A stretch of 64,000 nt of DNA from Agrobacterium sp. RAC06 (GTDB lineage Bacteria > Pseudomonadota > Alphaproteobacteria > Rhizobiales > Rhizobiaceae), in the NCBI RefSeq assembly GCF_001713475.1, contig NZ_CP016499.1, positions 1,550,001 through 1,614,000 on the forward strand, given 5' to 3'. Within the stretch, counting starts at the first letter, position 1. Each line of letters opens with the position of its first letter. The position numbers and the translations under genes are program-made. Below, one piece after another: positions 1-8,825 of this stretch. The notes beneath the pieces were generated by a model. The model saw only the letters and a program-made list of their open reading frames with translations, made no database searches and was not told the DNA's origin.

Positions 1-192
1 ACGACAACTGCTGGAACGGGCCCTCACCTGCCTGGATCATGACGCGAAAGGCCATGAAACGCAGGCCGTCCAGCGTTGGGTTCCGGGTCGGCAAGCAGCC
101 AGATCGCTGGATCACCGACCGGCTTTCCGGTCTCGCTTTACCGTTAACGGCTGATCTCCACGGCCAGGAATCGCGCTGCCGTAGATTTTTTA
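1..192. other. Left edge, no assignable gene
   Basis: No complete gene is visible here. One plus-strand frame is open from base 2 to a stop at 152-154 (about 50 codons) and could be the tail of a gene entering from the left, but the translation is not recognised and has no start in view. The rest is the upstream region of betI. Confidence 0.25.
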
Positions 193-212
193 TTGATTGA
201 TCAGTCAATCAA
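193..212. promoter_or_regulatory. Probable BetI operator
   Basis: Two perfect 8-base arms (TTGATTGA at 193-200 and TCAATCAA at 205-212) are separated by TCAG. The palindrome lies 30 bases before the betI start in an AT-rich stretch. TetR-family BetI repressors are known to bind ATTGATT-type palindromes in front of the bet genes and to release on choline, so this is inferred to be the autoregulatory operator. Position and sequence are seen; binding is inferred. Confidence 0.7.
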
Positions 213-242
213 AATTATCATGGGCGGGATAGGAGAAACCGG

Positions 243-893
243 ATGCCCAAGGTCGGAATGGAGCCAGTGCGTCGCAAGGCCCTTGTCGATGCCGCGTTGA
301 AGACGATCGGCCATCACGGCTCGCTCACGGTCACCATGTCGGAGATCGCGCGCGAGGCGGGTGTTTCTCCGGCGCTAGCGCATCACTATTTCGGCTCGAA
401 GGACCGCTTGCTGATCGAGACCATCCGCTCGCTGCTGCGGCAATTGCGGGCGGATGCAGTCGGCGCGCTCGGCCGGGCGCAGATGCCGCGGGAACGGGTC
501 TCGGCGGTGATCCGCATCTCCTTCAATGCCGACCAGTTCGACCCACAGGTGGTCGCCGCCTGGCTTGCCTTCTATTCGGAGGCGCAGCGCTCGGAAGAGG
601 TGCGTCGGCTGCTCGCGCTCTATGCGCGGCGACTGCATTCGAACCTGATGTCGGGCTTGGGGCCGCTTTGTGGCGCTGAAGACGCGGGCAGGATTGCGGA
701 TGGCGCAGCCGCCATGATCGACGGGCTCTATATCCGCCAGTCTCTGAAGGCAGCGCCGCTTTCGATTGATGCCTCTGTCGCATTGGTCGAGGATTATGTG
801 ACGGGGCAGCTGCAAGCCTTGACCGCCGAAACAATTGCCCCTCACCCTACCCTCTCCCCGCAAGCGGGGAGAGGGTGCCCAAAGGGCGGATGA
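243..893 (+). CDS. betI: BetI, TetR-family choline-responsive repressor
   Basis: TetR-type regulator of the choline to glycine betaine pathway. The N-terminus (about residues 1-60) carries the helix-turn-helix, with VSPALAHHYFGSKDRL matching the recognition-helix region of BetI. The C-terminal ligand domain follows. The start at 243 has a good AGGAGA Shine-Dalgarno. The operator-like palindrome lies just upstream and betB and betA follow on the same strand, so it is the first gene of the bet operon. Oddity: the last 18 or so residues (PHPTLSPQAGRG...) are encoded by a hairpin repeat at 837-898, so the native C-terminus near residue 198 appears to have been replaced or lengthened by the repeat. 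The usual family length is about 195-200 residues against 216 here. Confidence 0.9.
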   Translation: MPKVGMEPVRRKALVDAALKTIGHHGSLTVTMSEIAREAGVSPALAHHYFGSKDRLLIETIRSLLRQLRADAVGALGRAQMPRERVSAVIRISFNADQFDPQVVAAWLAFYSEAQRSEEVRRLLALYARRLHSNLMSGLGPLCGAEDAGRIADGAAAMIDGLYIRQSLKAAPLSIDASVALVEDYVTGQLQALTAETIAPHPTLSPQAGRGCPKGG

Positions 894-898
894 GGGGC
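837..898. repeat. Hairpin repeat element at the betI 3' end
   Basis: An inner stem with 13-base perfect arms (849-861 and 864-876, core CTCTCCCCGC / GCGGGGAGAG) is enclosed by an outer pair, GCCCCTCA at 837-844 and TGAGGGGC at 891-898. The same design (outer GCCCCTCATC..., inner TTCTCCCC stems) recurs at 17240-17384, so this is a dispersed palindromic element. It overlaps the last codons and the stop of betI. Confidence 0.8.
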
Positions 899-944
899 AT
901 CGCCCGACAACAAGAACATTCGAACACCCGTCTGGAGACAGGAC

Positions 945-2408
945 ATGAAAGCCCAACCGCAAGCCTCCCACTTCATCGACGGCGAGTATGTCGAGGATAC
1001 CGATGGCACCGTCATCGAGAGCATCTATCCCGCCACCGGCGAGGTGATCGCAAGACTGCATGCGGCAACGCCTGCGATCATCGAAAAGGCGATTGCATCG
1101 GCCAAGCGGGCGCAGAAGGAATGGGCGTCCTGGAGCCCGACCGCACGGGGCCGCGTGCTCAAGAAGGCGGCCGAGATCATGCGTGAGCGCAATCGCGAGC
1201 TGTCCGAGCTCGAAACGCTCGACACCGGAAAGCCGATCCAGGAGACCATCGTCGCCGATCCGACTTCGGGCGCCGACAGTTTCGAATTCTTCGGCGGCAT
1301 CATCGCGAGTGCGATGAATGGCAGCCAGATCCCGCTCGGCGGCGACTGGGCCTATACCAAGCGCGTGCCGCTCGGCGTCGTCGTCGGCATCGGTGCCTGG
1401 AACTATCCGCAGCAGATCGCCTGCTGGAAGGGGGCGCCTGCGCTTGCCGCCGGCAATGCAATCGTGTTCAAGCCGTCGGAAGTCACGCCGCTCGGCGCCT
1501 TGAAGATTGCCGAGATCCTGATCGAGGCCGGCGCGCCGAAGGGCGTCTACAATGTCATCCAGGGGGACCGCGAGACCGGGCCGCTGCTCGTTTCGCATCC
1601 TGACGTCGCCAAGGTGTCGCTGACGGGCTCCGTGCCGACGGGGCGCAAGGTGGCAGGCGCGGCTGCGTCGCAGCTGAAGCACGTGACGATGGAACTCGGC
1701 GGCAAATCGCCAATCGTCGTCTTCGACGATGCCGATATCGACAGCGCGATCTCAGGCGCCATGCTCGGCAATTTCTATTCGACCGGCCAGGTCTGCTCGA
1801 ACGGCACACGCGTCTTCGTGCACAAGGCGATCAAGGAGACGTTTCTTGCGCGCCTCAAGGCCCGCACCGAGGCGATCCTGATCGGTGATCCGCAGGACGA
1901 GGCAACCCAGATGGGGCCGATGGTGTCGCTCGCTCAGCGCGAGAAGGTCCTGTCCTATATCGACAAGGGCAAGGCAGAAGGGGCGACGCTCGTGACCGGC
2001 GGCGGCATTCCGAACAGCGTGACCGGCGAAGGCTTCTACATCCAGCCGACGGTGTTTGCCGATGTCACCGACGACATGACCATCGCCCGCGAGGAGATCT
2101 TCGGGCCCGTGATGTGCGTGCTGGATTTCGAGGACGAGGCAGAGGTGATCTCGCGCGCCAACGCCACCGAATTCGGCCTGTCGGCGGGCGTGTTCACGGC
2201 GGATTTCTCGCGTGCGCACCGGGTGGTGGATCAGCTGGAGGCGGGCACGCTGTGGATCAACACCTACAATCTCTGCCCGGTCGAGATCCCCTTCGGCGGG
2301 TCCAAGCAGTCGGGCTTTGGCCGCGAAAACTCGGCAGCGGCACTGGAGCATTATTCCGAGCTGAAGACGGTTTATGTCGGCATGGGCAAGTGCGAGGCGC
2401 CGTATTGA
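945..2408 (+). CDS. betB: Betaine aldehyde dehydrogenase
   Basis: NAD(P)-dependent aldehyde dehydrogenase of 487 residues that oxidises betaine aldehyde to glycine betaine, an osmoprotectant and carbon/nitrogen source. Family hallmarks are present: the general-base glutamate in ELGGKSP (about residue 252), the catalytic cysteine in [13 protein letters not shown] (about residue 286), and the C-terminal [23 protein letters not shown] typical of BetB. The start follows a GGAGACAGGAC ribosome site. It lies 51 bases after betI and 75 bases before betA, consistent with one operon under BetI. In several rhizobia a choline sulfatase gene, betC, sits between betI and betB; here that position holds only the hairpin repeat. 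Confidence 0.95.
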   Translation: MKAQPQASHFIDGEYVEDTDGTVIESIYPATGEVIARLHAATPAIIEKAIASAKRAQKEWASWSPTARGRVLKKAAEIMRERNRELSELETLDTGKPIQETIVADPTSGADSFEFFGGIIASAMNGSQIPLGGDWAYTKRVPLGVVVGIGAWNYPQQIACWKGAPALAAGNAIVFKPSEVTPLGALKIAEILIEAGAPKGVYNVIQGDRETGPLLVSHPDVAKVSLTGSVPTGRKVAGAAASQLKHVTMELGGKSPIVVFDDADIDSAISGAMLGNFYSTGQVCSNGTRVFVHKAIKETFLARLKARTEAILIGDPQDEATQMGPMVSLAQREKVLSYIDKGKAEGATLVTGGGIPNSVTGEGFYIQPTVFADVTDDMTIAREEIFGPVMCVLDFEDEAEVISRANATEFGLSAGVFTADFSRAHRVVDQLEAGTLWINTYNLCPVEIPFGGSKQSGFGRENSAAALEHYSELKTVYVGMGKCEAPY

Positions 2409-2483
2409 GATGACCAGCAACACCTTCCCTCCGGGGGAGGTCCCGGGACATCACCATATTCTAGAGGCTGGGATTTTACAGCA

Positions 2484-4136
2484 ATGAACCAAGCAGACTT
2501 CATCATCATCGGTTCCGGCTCTGCCGGTTCGGCGCTGGCCTACCGCCTCTCCGAGGACGGCAAGAACAGCGTCATGGTGCTCGAATATGGGGGATCGGAT
2601 ATCGGGCCGTTCATCCAGATGCCGGCGGCACTTGCCTGGCCGATGAGCATGAAGCGCTACAACTGGGGCTACCTCTCCGAGCCCGAGCCGAACCTCAACA
2701 ATCGGCGCATCACAGCGCCGCGCGGCAAGGTGATCGGCGGCTCCTCTTCGATCAACGGCATGGTCTATGTGCGCGGATCGGCCGAGGATTTCGACGGCTG
2801 GGAGGAGAGTGGCGCCAAGGGCTGGGGCTATGCGGACGTGTTGCCCTACTTCAAACGCATGGAGAACTCGCATGGCGGCCAGGAAGGCTGGCGCGGCACC
2901 GACGGGCCGCTGCATGTCCAGCGTGGCCCCGCGAAGAACCCGCTGGTGCGCGCTTTCGTCGAGGCGGGACGCGAGGCAGGCTTCGAGACGACGGAAGACT
3001 ATAACGGCGAGAAGCAGGAGGGCTTCGGCCTGATGGAACAGACCATCTGGCGCTCGCGCCGCTGGTCTGCCGCCAATGCCTATCTCAAACCGGCGATGAA
3101 GCGGGGCAATGTCGAGTTGGTGCGCTGCTTTGCCCGCAAGATCGTCATCGAAAATGGCCGGGCCACTGGCGTCGAAATCGAGCGCAATGGCAAAATCGAG
3201 GTGGTGAAGGCCAATCGGGAGGTCATCGTTTCCGCTTCAACCTTCAACTCGCCGAAGCTCCTGATGCTGTCAGGCATCGGCCCGGCTTATCATCTGAAGG
3301 AGATGGGCATCGAGGTGAAGCTCGACCGGCCCGGCGTTGGCGCCAACCTCATGGACCACATGGAATTCTACTTCCAGCAGGTCGCCACCAAACCCGTCTC
3401 GCTCTATTCATGGCTGCCCTGGTTCTGGCAGGGGGTTGCAGGGGCGCAATGGCTGTTCTCGGGCACCGGGCTTGGCAGCTCCAACCAGTTCGAATCCTGC
3501 GCCTTCGTGCGCTCGGCAGCCGGCGTCAAGCAGCCTGACATCCAGTTCCACTTCCTGCCCGTCGCGATCTCCTATGACGGCAAGGCGGCAGCGAGAAGCC
3601 ATGGCTTCCAGGTGCATGTCGGCTACAACCACTCGAAGTCGCGCGGCGCCGTCACCTTGCGCTCGTCCGATCCGATGGCCGATCCGGTCATCAAGTTCAA
3701 TTACATGAGCCACGAGGAAGACTGGATCAAGTTCCGCCATTGCGTGCGGCTCACGCGCGAAATCTTCGGGCAGAAGGCTTTCGACCCCTTCCGCGGACCG
3801 GAAATCCAGCCGGGTGAGAGCGTGCAGAGCGACGAGCAGATCGATGCCTTCCTGCGCGAGCATCTGGAGAGCGCCTATCACCCCTGCGGCACGTCGAAGA
3901 TGGGCGCGAAGGACGATCCGACGGCCGTGGTCGATCCGGAATGCCGCGTCATCGGTGTCGATGGCCTGCGTGTCGTGGACTCGTCGATCTTTCCGCGGCT
4001 GACCTATGGCAACCTGAATGGTCCCTCGATCATGACGGGCGAGAAGGCGGCCGATCACATCCTTGGCAAGCAGCCCCTGCCCCGAAGCAATCAGGAGCCA
4101 TGGGTCAACCCGCGCTGGGAGACCAGCGACCGGTAG
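2484..4136 (+). CDS. betA: Choline dehydrogenase (GMC oxidoreductase)
   Basis: FAD-dependent GMC-family oxidoreductase of 550 residues that oxidises choline to betaine aldehyde, feeding BetB. The N-terminal dinucleotide-binding motif [15 protein letters not shown] is at residues 9-23, the GMC signature ([18 protein letters not shown]) near residue 80, and the C-terminal active-site region has [12 protein letters not shown] and the terminal [17 protein letters not shown] block. Length is normal for BetA. It is the last recognised gene of the bet operon and is membrane associated in known examples. The start at 2484 has only a weak ribosome site. Confidence 0.95.
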   Translation: MNQADFIIIGSGSAGSALAYRLSEDGKNSVMVLEYGGSDIGPFIQMPAALAWPMSMKRYNWGYLSEPEPNLNNRRITAPRGKVIGGSSSINGMVYVRGSAEDFDGWEESGAKGWGYADVLPYFKRMENSHGGQEGWRGTDGPLHVQRGPAKNPLVRAFVEAGREAGFETTEDYNGEKQEGFGLMEQTIWRSRRWSAANAYLKPAMKRGNVELVRCFARKIVIENGRATGVEIERNGKIEVVKANREVIVSASTFNSPKLLMLSGIGPAYHLKEMGIEVKLDRPGVGANLMDHMEFYFQQVATKPVSLYSWLPWFWQGVAGAQWLFSGTGLGSSNQFESCAFVRSAAGVKQPDIQFHFLPVAISYDGKAAARSHGFQVHVGYNHSKSRGAVTLRSSDPMADPVIKFNYMSHEEDWIKFRHCVRLTREIFGQKAFDPFRGPEIQPGESVQSDEQIDAFLREHLESAYHPCGTSKMGAKDDPTAVVDPECRVIGVDGLRVVDSSIFPRLTYGNLNGPSIMTGEKAADHILGKQPLPRSNQEPWVNPRWETSDR

Positions 4137-4146
4137 CTCGGACGGC

Positions 4147-4302
4147 TTGAGAATTATCGATGATCTCAGCGGCACGCCGCAGCTGATTGTCACGGCTCCG
4201 GCAGGCGTCGGGGAAAAGCTGATCATGGATGACAACACGCTGATCGGCAATCCGGATGTCGAGATCTATCCGAACGAGGCCACTGCGGTGCTGGTCGACT
4301 AA
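4147..4302 (+). pseudogene. Short unrecognised open frame after betA, possible gene remnant
   Basis: Eleven bases after betA a plus-strand frame opens at TTG 4147 and runs to TAA at 4302. Its product (about 51 residues, containing PQLIVTAPAGVGEKLIMDDN and ending EATAVLVD) has balanced, protein-like composition, unlike the arginine- and proline-rich shadow frames nearby. No convincing start codon or ribosome site was found, and the family is not recognised. It may be the surviving end of a decayed gene or a small protein with a TTG start. Evidence is compositional only. Confidence 0.25.
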
Positions 4303-4361
4303 AGGTCCGGCCTCTCTTCAGACGACATGGGAACGGAGCAGTCACAACCGCCCCCGCCAAC

Positions 4362-5786
4362 TCAATGTGCCATGACCCGCCTCAGGATGCGGTCCGCCAC
4401 GAGCTCGTAATTCTCGTCGAAGTGATGGCCGCCGGGGCGGGCGATGAGTTCGAGGCCATCCGTGACGCGCCCCTCAAGTGCCGGGCAGGCGGTGTCCTGC
4501 TCTTCCAGCCCGTAGACGCATTGGATCTTGGCGGTCTCGACTGTCTCGAGGTGATCGACGGGATCGCCGTGCCTGCCTTGACCGGCGGCGCCGAGCCAGC
4601 CGGAAACTGCGATTTCGAAATCGGCCTGAAGCGAGAGCGCCAGCAGCGAGAGCAGCGTGACGGAGTTTCGGTCGGGCTCGGGCAACAGGCCGTAGACACG
4701 CGGCAGGATGTTGGCGCCGAAGGAATAGCCGATCAGCACGACCCTGGAGACACCCAGCCGGTTGCGGTAGTGGGCGATGATCCGGGCCAGGTCAGCCGCG
4801 GTCTCCTCGGGCGTTTTTTCGCTCCAGAAATAGCGAAGTGCATCGACGCCGATGACGGGCACGCCGTTTGCGTTGAGGCGTGCAGAGATGCGCTGGTCGA
4901 TCTCGCGCCAGCCGCCATCACCCGAATAGAAGATCGCGACGGTGTCGTGATCTGGCGCAACGATGTCCTCCACCAGCGGCAGGTCGAGTGCGGCGTCAGC
5001 GGGTGCAAGGCGGGCGACGAGGGTCGAGGCTTCGGCGGAGAGCATGCGGGCGGGACCGCCCTCCCCCTCACCGATCACCACGTCCGGATGGCTCGCCTTG
5101 AGCGATGCCGCATGCTGCCGCGCGCTTGCCTGCGCCGCTGGCGAAAAGGCGATACGGACGGGATTCGGCAGTTTCCCGGCTGTCAGACCATAGGCGGTGC
5201 CATGCTGTGTGTCGCGGCGTGGGGCGGACGTGCAGAGTGGTTTTGGAAGGGACACGGCCTCGGTCGGATCGACTGCCACCGTCTCGCCAATGGTTTCGGC
5301 GAAACTGCCATTGGGTGTCTGGGCCGCCATGGCGAGCACCAGTGCGCCCCCTTCGCCAAAGCCCAGCAATCGTGGTGGGCGATAGAACACAGCAGTATGG
5401 CTGCGGTGCAATTGGCGGGTCAGGCGCTCGATGTCGGCTGGGAGGAAAAGACAGTCGCGCTCGGTCTCGCGCGACAGTGCAGCGCGCCAGACATTGAGGT
5501 CGACGCCAACGCCGATCGCGCCGCCCAAAACAGCCGTTTCCAGCGCCGCCTGCTCGACAGCGTCCCAACCATTCACATCAGAGACGATGATCACGACACC
5601 GGTCATGCTGCCATCATCGGGCACCGAGATGCGGTCCTGTGGCAGACTGACGATGCCGTCACCGCTGGCGGCGGCAGGAGCGGCGGAAACCTGCACCGAT
5701 ACGGCGAGGCAGGCCATGAGGAGCATCGCCCGCAGCCTGTGCGGCAGTTGCCTGTGCCGCATACCGCTGATGTCGACAGCGGTCAC
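4362..5786 (-). CDS. acvB: AcvB/VirJ-family periplasmic lysyl-PG hydrolase
   Basis: Exported protein of 474 residues with an N-terminal signal sequence (about residues 20-36) and two VirJ-like alpha/beta-hydrolase halves. The C-terminal half has IFYSGDGGW and the nucleophile elbow GYSFGANILPRV, and ends with the conserved PGGHHFDENYELV block. The family (AcvB in Agrobacterium, AtvA in Rhizobium tropici) is known as the partner of LpiA: it hydrolyses lysyl-phosphatidylglycerol and affects acid tolerance and virulence. It overlaps the end of lpiA by 4 bases (GTGA), so the two are translationally coupled. The GTG at 5786 is used here; an in-frame ATG at 5762 is an alternative that keeps the signal peptide. 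Confidence 0.85.
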   Translation of the reverse strand: MTAVDISGMRHRQLPHRLRAMLLMACLAVSVQVSAAPAAASGDGIVSLPQDRISVPDDGSMTGVVIIVSDVNGWDAVEQAALETAVLGGAIGVGVDLNVWRAALSRETERDCLFLPADIERLTRQLHRSHTAVFYRPPRLLGFGEGGALVLAMAAQTPNGSFAETIGETVAVDPTEAVSLPKPLCTSAPRRDTQHGTAYGLTAGKLPNPVRIAFSPAAQASARQHAASLKASHPDVVIGEGEGGPARMLSAEASTLVARLAPADAALDLPLVEDIVAPDHDTVAIFYSGDGGWREIDQRISARLNANGVPVIGVDALRYFWSEKTPEETAADLARIIAHYRNRLGVSRVVLIGYSFGANILPRVYGLLPEPDRNSVTLLSLLALSLQADFEIAVSGWLGAAGQGRHGDPVDHLETVETAKIQCVYGLEEQDTACPALEGRVTDGLELIARPGGHHFDENYELVADRILRRVMAH

Positions 5787-7102
5787 CTGCGCGTCAGGCC
5801 CTTGAGGCCGCCACCGATGAGCAGGGTGACGTCGAGCAGTGACAGGACGGGCAGGCCCTGGCCGGTCACGACGAGATAACGGGCCTGCCAGTCCGGATCG
5901 AACTTCTCCTTGAAGGCGCGCACGCCACGGAAATTGTAGAAGCGCTCGCCGTGTTCGAAGATCTGGCGGGCAACGTGGTTCCAGACGGGGGCGCGACGAT
6001 TGCCTGACAGACCGGCCAGCGGCGCCATGCCGAGGTTCAGCGTGGCGAAGCCCTCTGCCTTCAGGGTTTCCATGATCTTGACGAAGAGGAGGTCCATCAT
6101 GCCGCGATGGACACCGGGAACATGGCGCATCAGGTCGATGAAGGCGTCGCCGCTTGACGATGCGGTCATCAGGCTGGCGAAGGCAACGATGCGCCCGTCG
6201 AGGCGGATGAGTGCAACGGGGCCGGAGGCGATATAGGCGCGATCGAAGGTGCCGAGCGAGAAGCCCTTCTCGGCAGCCTGGTGGGCAGAGAGCCAGCTGT
6301 CGGAGACGGTCTGCAGCTCATCGAGAACTGGCGGCACGGCGTCAGCAGCCAGCATCTCAAAGCGCAAACCGTCGCGTTCGGCGCGGTTGATCGACCGGCG
6401 CAGCTTCAGCCAGTCGCCGCCGGCGAGCGTGAAGCGGGAGAGATCGACGACCGCCTGCTCGCCGAGTTTCAACGCCTGCAGCCGCATTTCGACGACGATC
6501 GGCAGGAAGTCGGGGGAGACCTGGTAGAAGACCGGGCGGCTTCGACTGCGGCGTGCTTCGGCGATGAACTTTTCGACCAGCGGCGCCCAGAGATGCTTCG
6601 GCGCGACGGGATCGAAGAGGGCGACGAGTGAGCGCCCCCGGCGTGCATACATGATGAAGCCCTGGCCGCAATCAGAGAACAGGACACGCTTGTCGCCGAG
6701 ACGCACGAGACCGGCGCTGGCATTCGCCTGGGCCGGCAGCAGGGAGACGGCGCGGGCGAGATCGTCTTCGACATCCTTCGGTTCACGCCGGCGGCGCGGA
6801 TTGCGGACGAGGCCGCGCGAGGCGATGACGCCGAGCACCATGGAGAGCCCGAGCGTACCCTCGGTCACGTCGATGCCGTGGCGGGCGAGCACGAGGCCCC
6901 AGCCGAATTTCAGCAGGTTCTCTTCAGCCAGGATCGGACCGAGCAGCGCCAGCATGACAAGCGCGCCAAACACGGCGCCGCTGCGGGGCGCCCGCAAGAC
7001 AAGCTTCGGGATCAGGGAAAGAACGACGAAAGATAGGGGCTTGGCATGACGTGCGGCTTGAGCAGGCGCAGGCGCTTCGGCATCGGACAATGAAGAGGCC
7101 AT
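5783..7102 (-). CDS. lpiA: LpiA, lysyl-phosphatidylglycerol synthase, short form
   Basis: The protein matches the catalytic DUF2156 (MprF C-terminal) domain, which transfers lysine from lysyl-tRNA to phosphatidylglycerol at the inner membrane. Recognisable blocks are GLVRLGDKRVLFSDCGQGFI, KLRRSINRAERDGL and the C-terminal YNFRGVRAFKEKFDP. From the ATG at 7102 it is 439 residues, with only two probable membrane segments (about residues 30-85). LpiA and MprF proteins are usually about 850 residues, with a large multi-pass flippase domain in front; no such domain is encoded upstream here. An in-frame start exists at 7270 but its extra 56 residues look non-coding. It forms an operon with acvB, as in other rhizobia. 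Confidence 0.85.
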   Translation of the reverse strand: MASSLSDAEAPAPAQAARHAKPLSFVVLSLIPKLVLRAPRSGAVFGALVMLALLGPILAEENLLKFGWGLVLARHGIDVTEGTLGLSMVLGVIASRGLVRNPRRRREPKDVEDDLARAVSLLPAQANASAGLVRLGDKRVLFSDCGQGFIMYARRGRSLVALFDPVAPKHLWAPLVEKFIAEARRSRSRPVFYQVSPDFLPIVVEMRLQALKLGEQAVVDLSRFTLAGGDWLKLRRSINRAERDGLRFEMLAADAVPPVLDELQTVSDSWLSAHQAAEKGFSLGTFDRAYIASGPVALIRLDGRIVAFASLMTASSSGDAFIDLMRHVPGVHRGMMDLLFVKIMETLKAEGFATLNLGMAPLAGLSGNRRAPVWNHVARQIFEHGERFYNFRGVRAFKEKFDPDWQARYLVVTGQGLPVLSLLDVTLLIGGGLKGLTRR

Positions 7103-7310
7103 GATTGGAACCAAGTAACGAAGGGGGGATCGAACGCTTATTAGCGCGCATGCATGGACCGAAGCTTGTGACACCCAGGGGTAAACGAGTCGGTAAACCA
7201 ACGCATAAATTGCGCAAGACACCGAATTTCGTCCATCGTCAACCTGACGAAACGCAAGGCTGACTTGCAAGTCGTGTCTTATGTCTCAGATAGCTGCGCT
7301 CAGTGCACCG

Positions 7311-8453
7311 TCATTGCTGACGCAGAACCCTGGCGGCCAGCGAGAAGGGACTGGAGACGGTCTGGGCGGCGGCATCCAGCACGAAGGCACCGGCATCTCC
7401 GAGCGTTGCACTCGAGGTCGGTTTGCCCAAGGTCGCAGCCAGTTGCTTCACGTCGAAGAAGCGGTTGTGATTGGTGGCGTCGATCGACTCGAGTGACGAG
7501 ATATCGATGATTGTCACGCCATAACGCTTGGCCGCCTCTGCCACTTCCGGATTGCGCGCATCCAGTGCTCCGACACGCTGGGTACCGGCGCCGAGAATGC
7601 TCGAGACTTGTAGCGCCCGGTCGTCCGGCGAGACGAGGATGGTGATCGGAATGCGCATGCGACCGATGACATCGAGCTGGGCCGTGAAGACGTCTCCATC
7701 AATGTCGGGTGCAGCCATGATGACCCTCAGCCGATCGAGGACGTCACACTTGCCCTGCAGTCTCAACTGGCGCAGCGCCTCGACCGTCAGCCAGCCGCCC
7801 ATCGAATGGGCAAAGACATCGACCGCACCCTTGCGCGCCCGCACCATGTCGGTCAGCAGGTCGGCAAGCGCATCGCGGGAATAGGTGGCGGCTTCCTTGT
7901 CGGCGACATAGGCCGGCAGAGCGGCAAGCGAAGGCCAGGAGAACAGGACCGGTGTGCCGTCGAAATTGCTGTCCGTCTTCAGCTGCGCCAGACGGAACAA
8001 TGCTTCCTGGAAATTGTAGTTGTAGCCATGCACAAAGACGACCGGCGTGGCGGCCTCGCGGGCGCGGATCGCCTGCAGGAGGCCTGGGCGATCCAGCACG
8101 GACTGCGAAACGACCGCGAAGTCGGTCCTTGGATCGACCTTTCGGCCGGGCTTCGGCCATTCGATATTGGCCGGCTTGTGATTTGGCGGGATGGAAACGG
8201 CGAAGCTCGCATAATTGGGCTCCCGGGTCTTGGTCGTCGTGAAGACGTTCTCGCCGGGTTCCGCGCGATCGCGTGTCGTCACCGTATAGAGCGTTTCGAC
8301 CCGCGTAGGCTTGTAGTCACCGAGCGCTACCGTCCCCAGCGTCTCAGGGCCCGGTCGACCGGCACAGGAGGCCAAGCCCGTTGCCGAAAGCAGGCAGAGT
8401 GCCACGAAGGCCGCGCGCGACCGACGATAGGGGCCGAAGGAAAGAAGACGCAT
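7311..8453 (-). CDS. DUF900-type alpha/beta-hydrolase lipoprotein
   Basis: A protein of 380 residues with a lipoprotein signal peptide (ATGLASCAG, predicted lipid attachment at the Cys near residue 30) and an alpha/beta-hydrolase fold of the DUF900 family. The segment VVFVHGYNYNFQEALFRLAQ is the oxyanion-hole region and VFAHSMGGWL carries the nucleophile serine. It is probably an envelope esterase or lipase; the substrate is unknown. It is transcribed in the same direction as lpiA-acvB but lies upstream of them with a gap of about 200 bases, so it is probably a separate unit. Confidence 0.8.
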   Translation of the reverse strand: MRLLSFGPYRRSRAAFVALCLLSATGLASCAGRPGPETLGTVALGDYKPTRVETLYTVTTRDRAEPGENVFTTTKTREPNYASFAVSIPPNHKPANIEWPKPGRKVDPRTDFAVVSQSVLDRPGLLQAIRAREAATPVVFVHGYNYNFQEALFRLAQLKTDSNFDGTPVLFSWPSLAALPAYVADKEAATYSRDALADLLTDMVRARKGAVDVFAHSMGGWLTVEALRQLRLQGKCDVLDRLRVIMAAPDIDGDVFTAQLDVIGRMRIPITILVSPDDRALQVSSILGAGTQRVGALDARNPEVAEAAKRYGVTIIDISSLESIDATNHNRFFDVKQLAATLGKPTSSATLGDAGAFVLDAAAQTVSSPFSLAARVLRQQ

Positions 8454-8825
8454 CCGGGATCATCCTTGCAGATCGACAATCGCCCGCCTCGTGTCGTCAT
8501 GACCGGGCCGGAGCGGCGAGCTATAACCGGAGACGAGGATGGAGCCAAGGCCCGGCAGCCGGCCCGTCGTCGCGATCGCGGCACGGGGCCGCGACGCGCG
8601 GCTTTGCACCGCGCCATGCATACTAATCTGGTTATGATTTCCGGCCACATAATTATTTGCGTGCCCGCATCCCATCTGTAATCATAACTTACAAGGAAGA
8701 GTTTGCCGGATGGGAGTGAGGAACCGGGCGACGCGATCTTTACATGACTTTCGTCGTGTTTTCTGATTGCTCTGTTGCCTCGAGCCGGTCGATTTTTCCA
8801 GATCAACAAGACATGGGAGGAAATC
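8454..8825. other. Intergenic region between divergent hydrolase and TRAP genes
   Basis: A 372-base gap between two genes transcribed away from each other, so it should hold both promoters. The right half (8630-8820) is more AT-rich. A strong GGAGGAAATC ribosome site precedes dctP at 8826. No RNA gene, repeat or clear operator was found. Confidence 0.4.

Noticed and set aside
375..1682. Long minus-strand open frame opposite betI and betB
   Set aside because: It lies across two well-supported genes and its translation is rich in Arg, Asp and His without any motif, as expected of the reverse of high-GC coding DNA.
4365..5879. 504-codon plus-strand frame opposite acvB
   Set aside because: The acvB frame has a signal peptide and VirJ motifs; the opposite frame has shadow composition.
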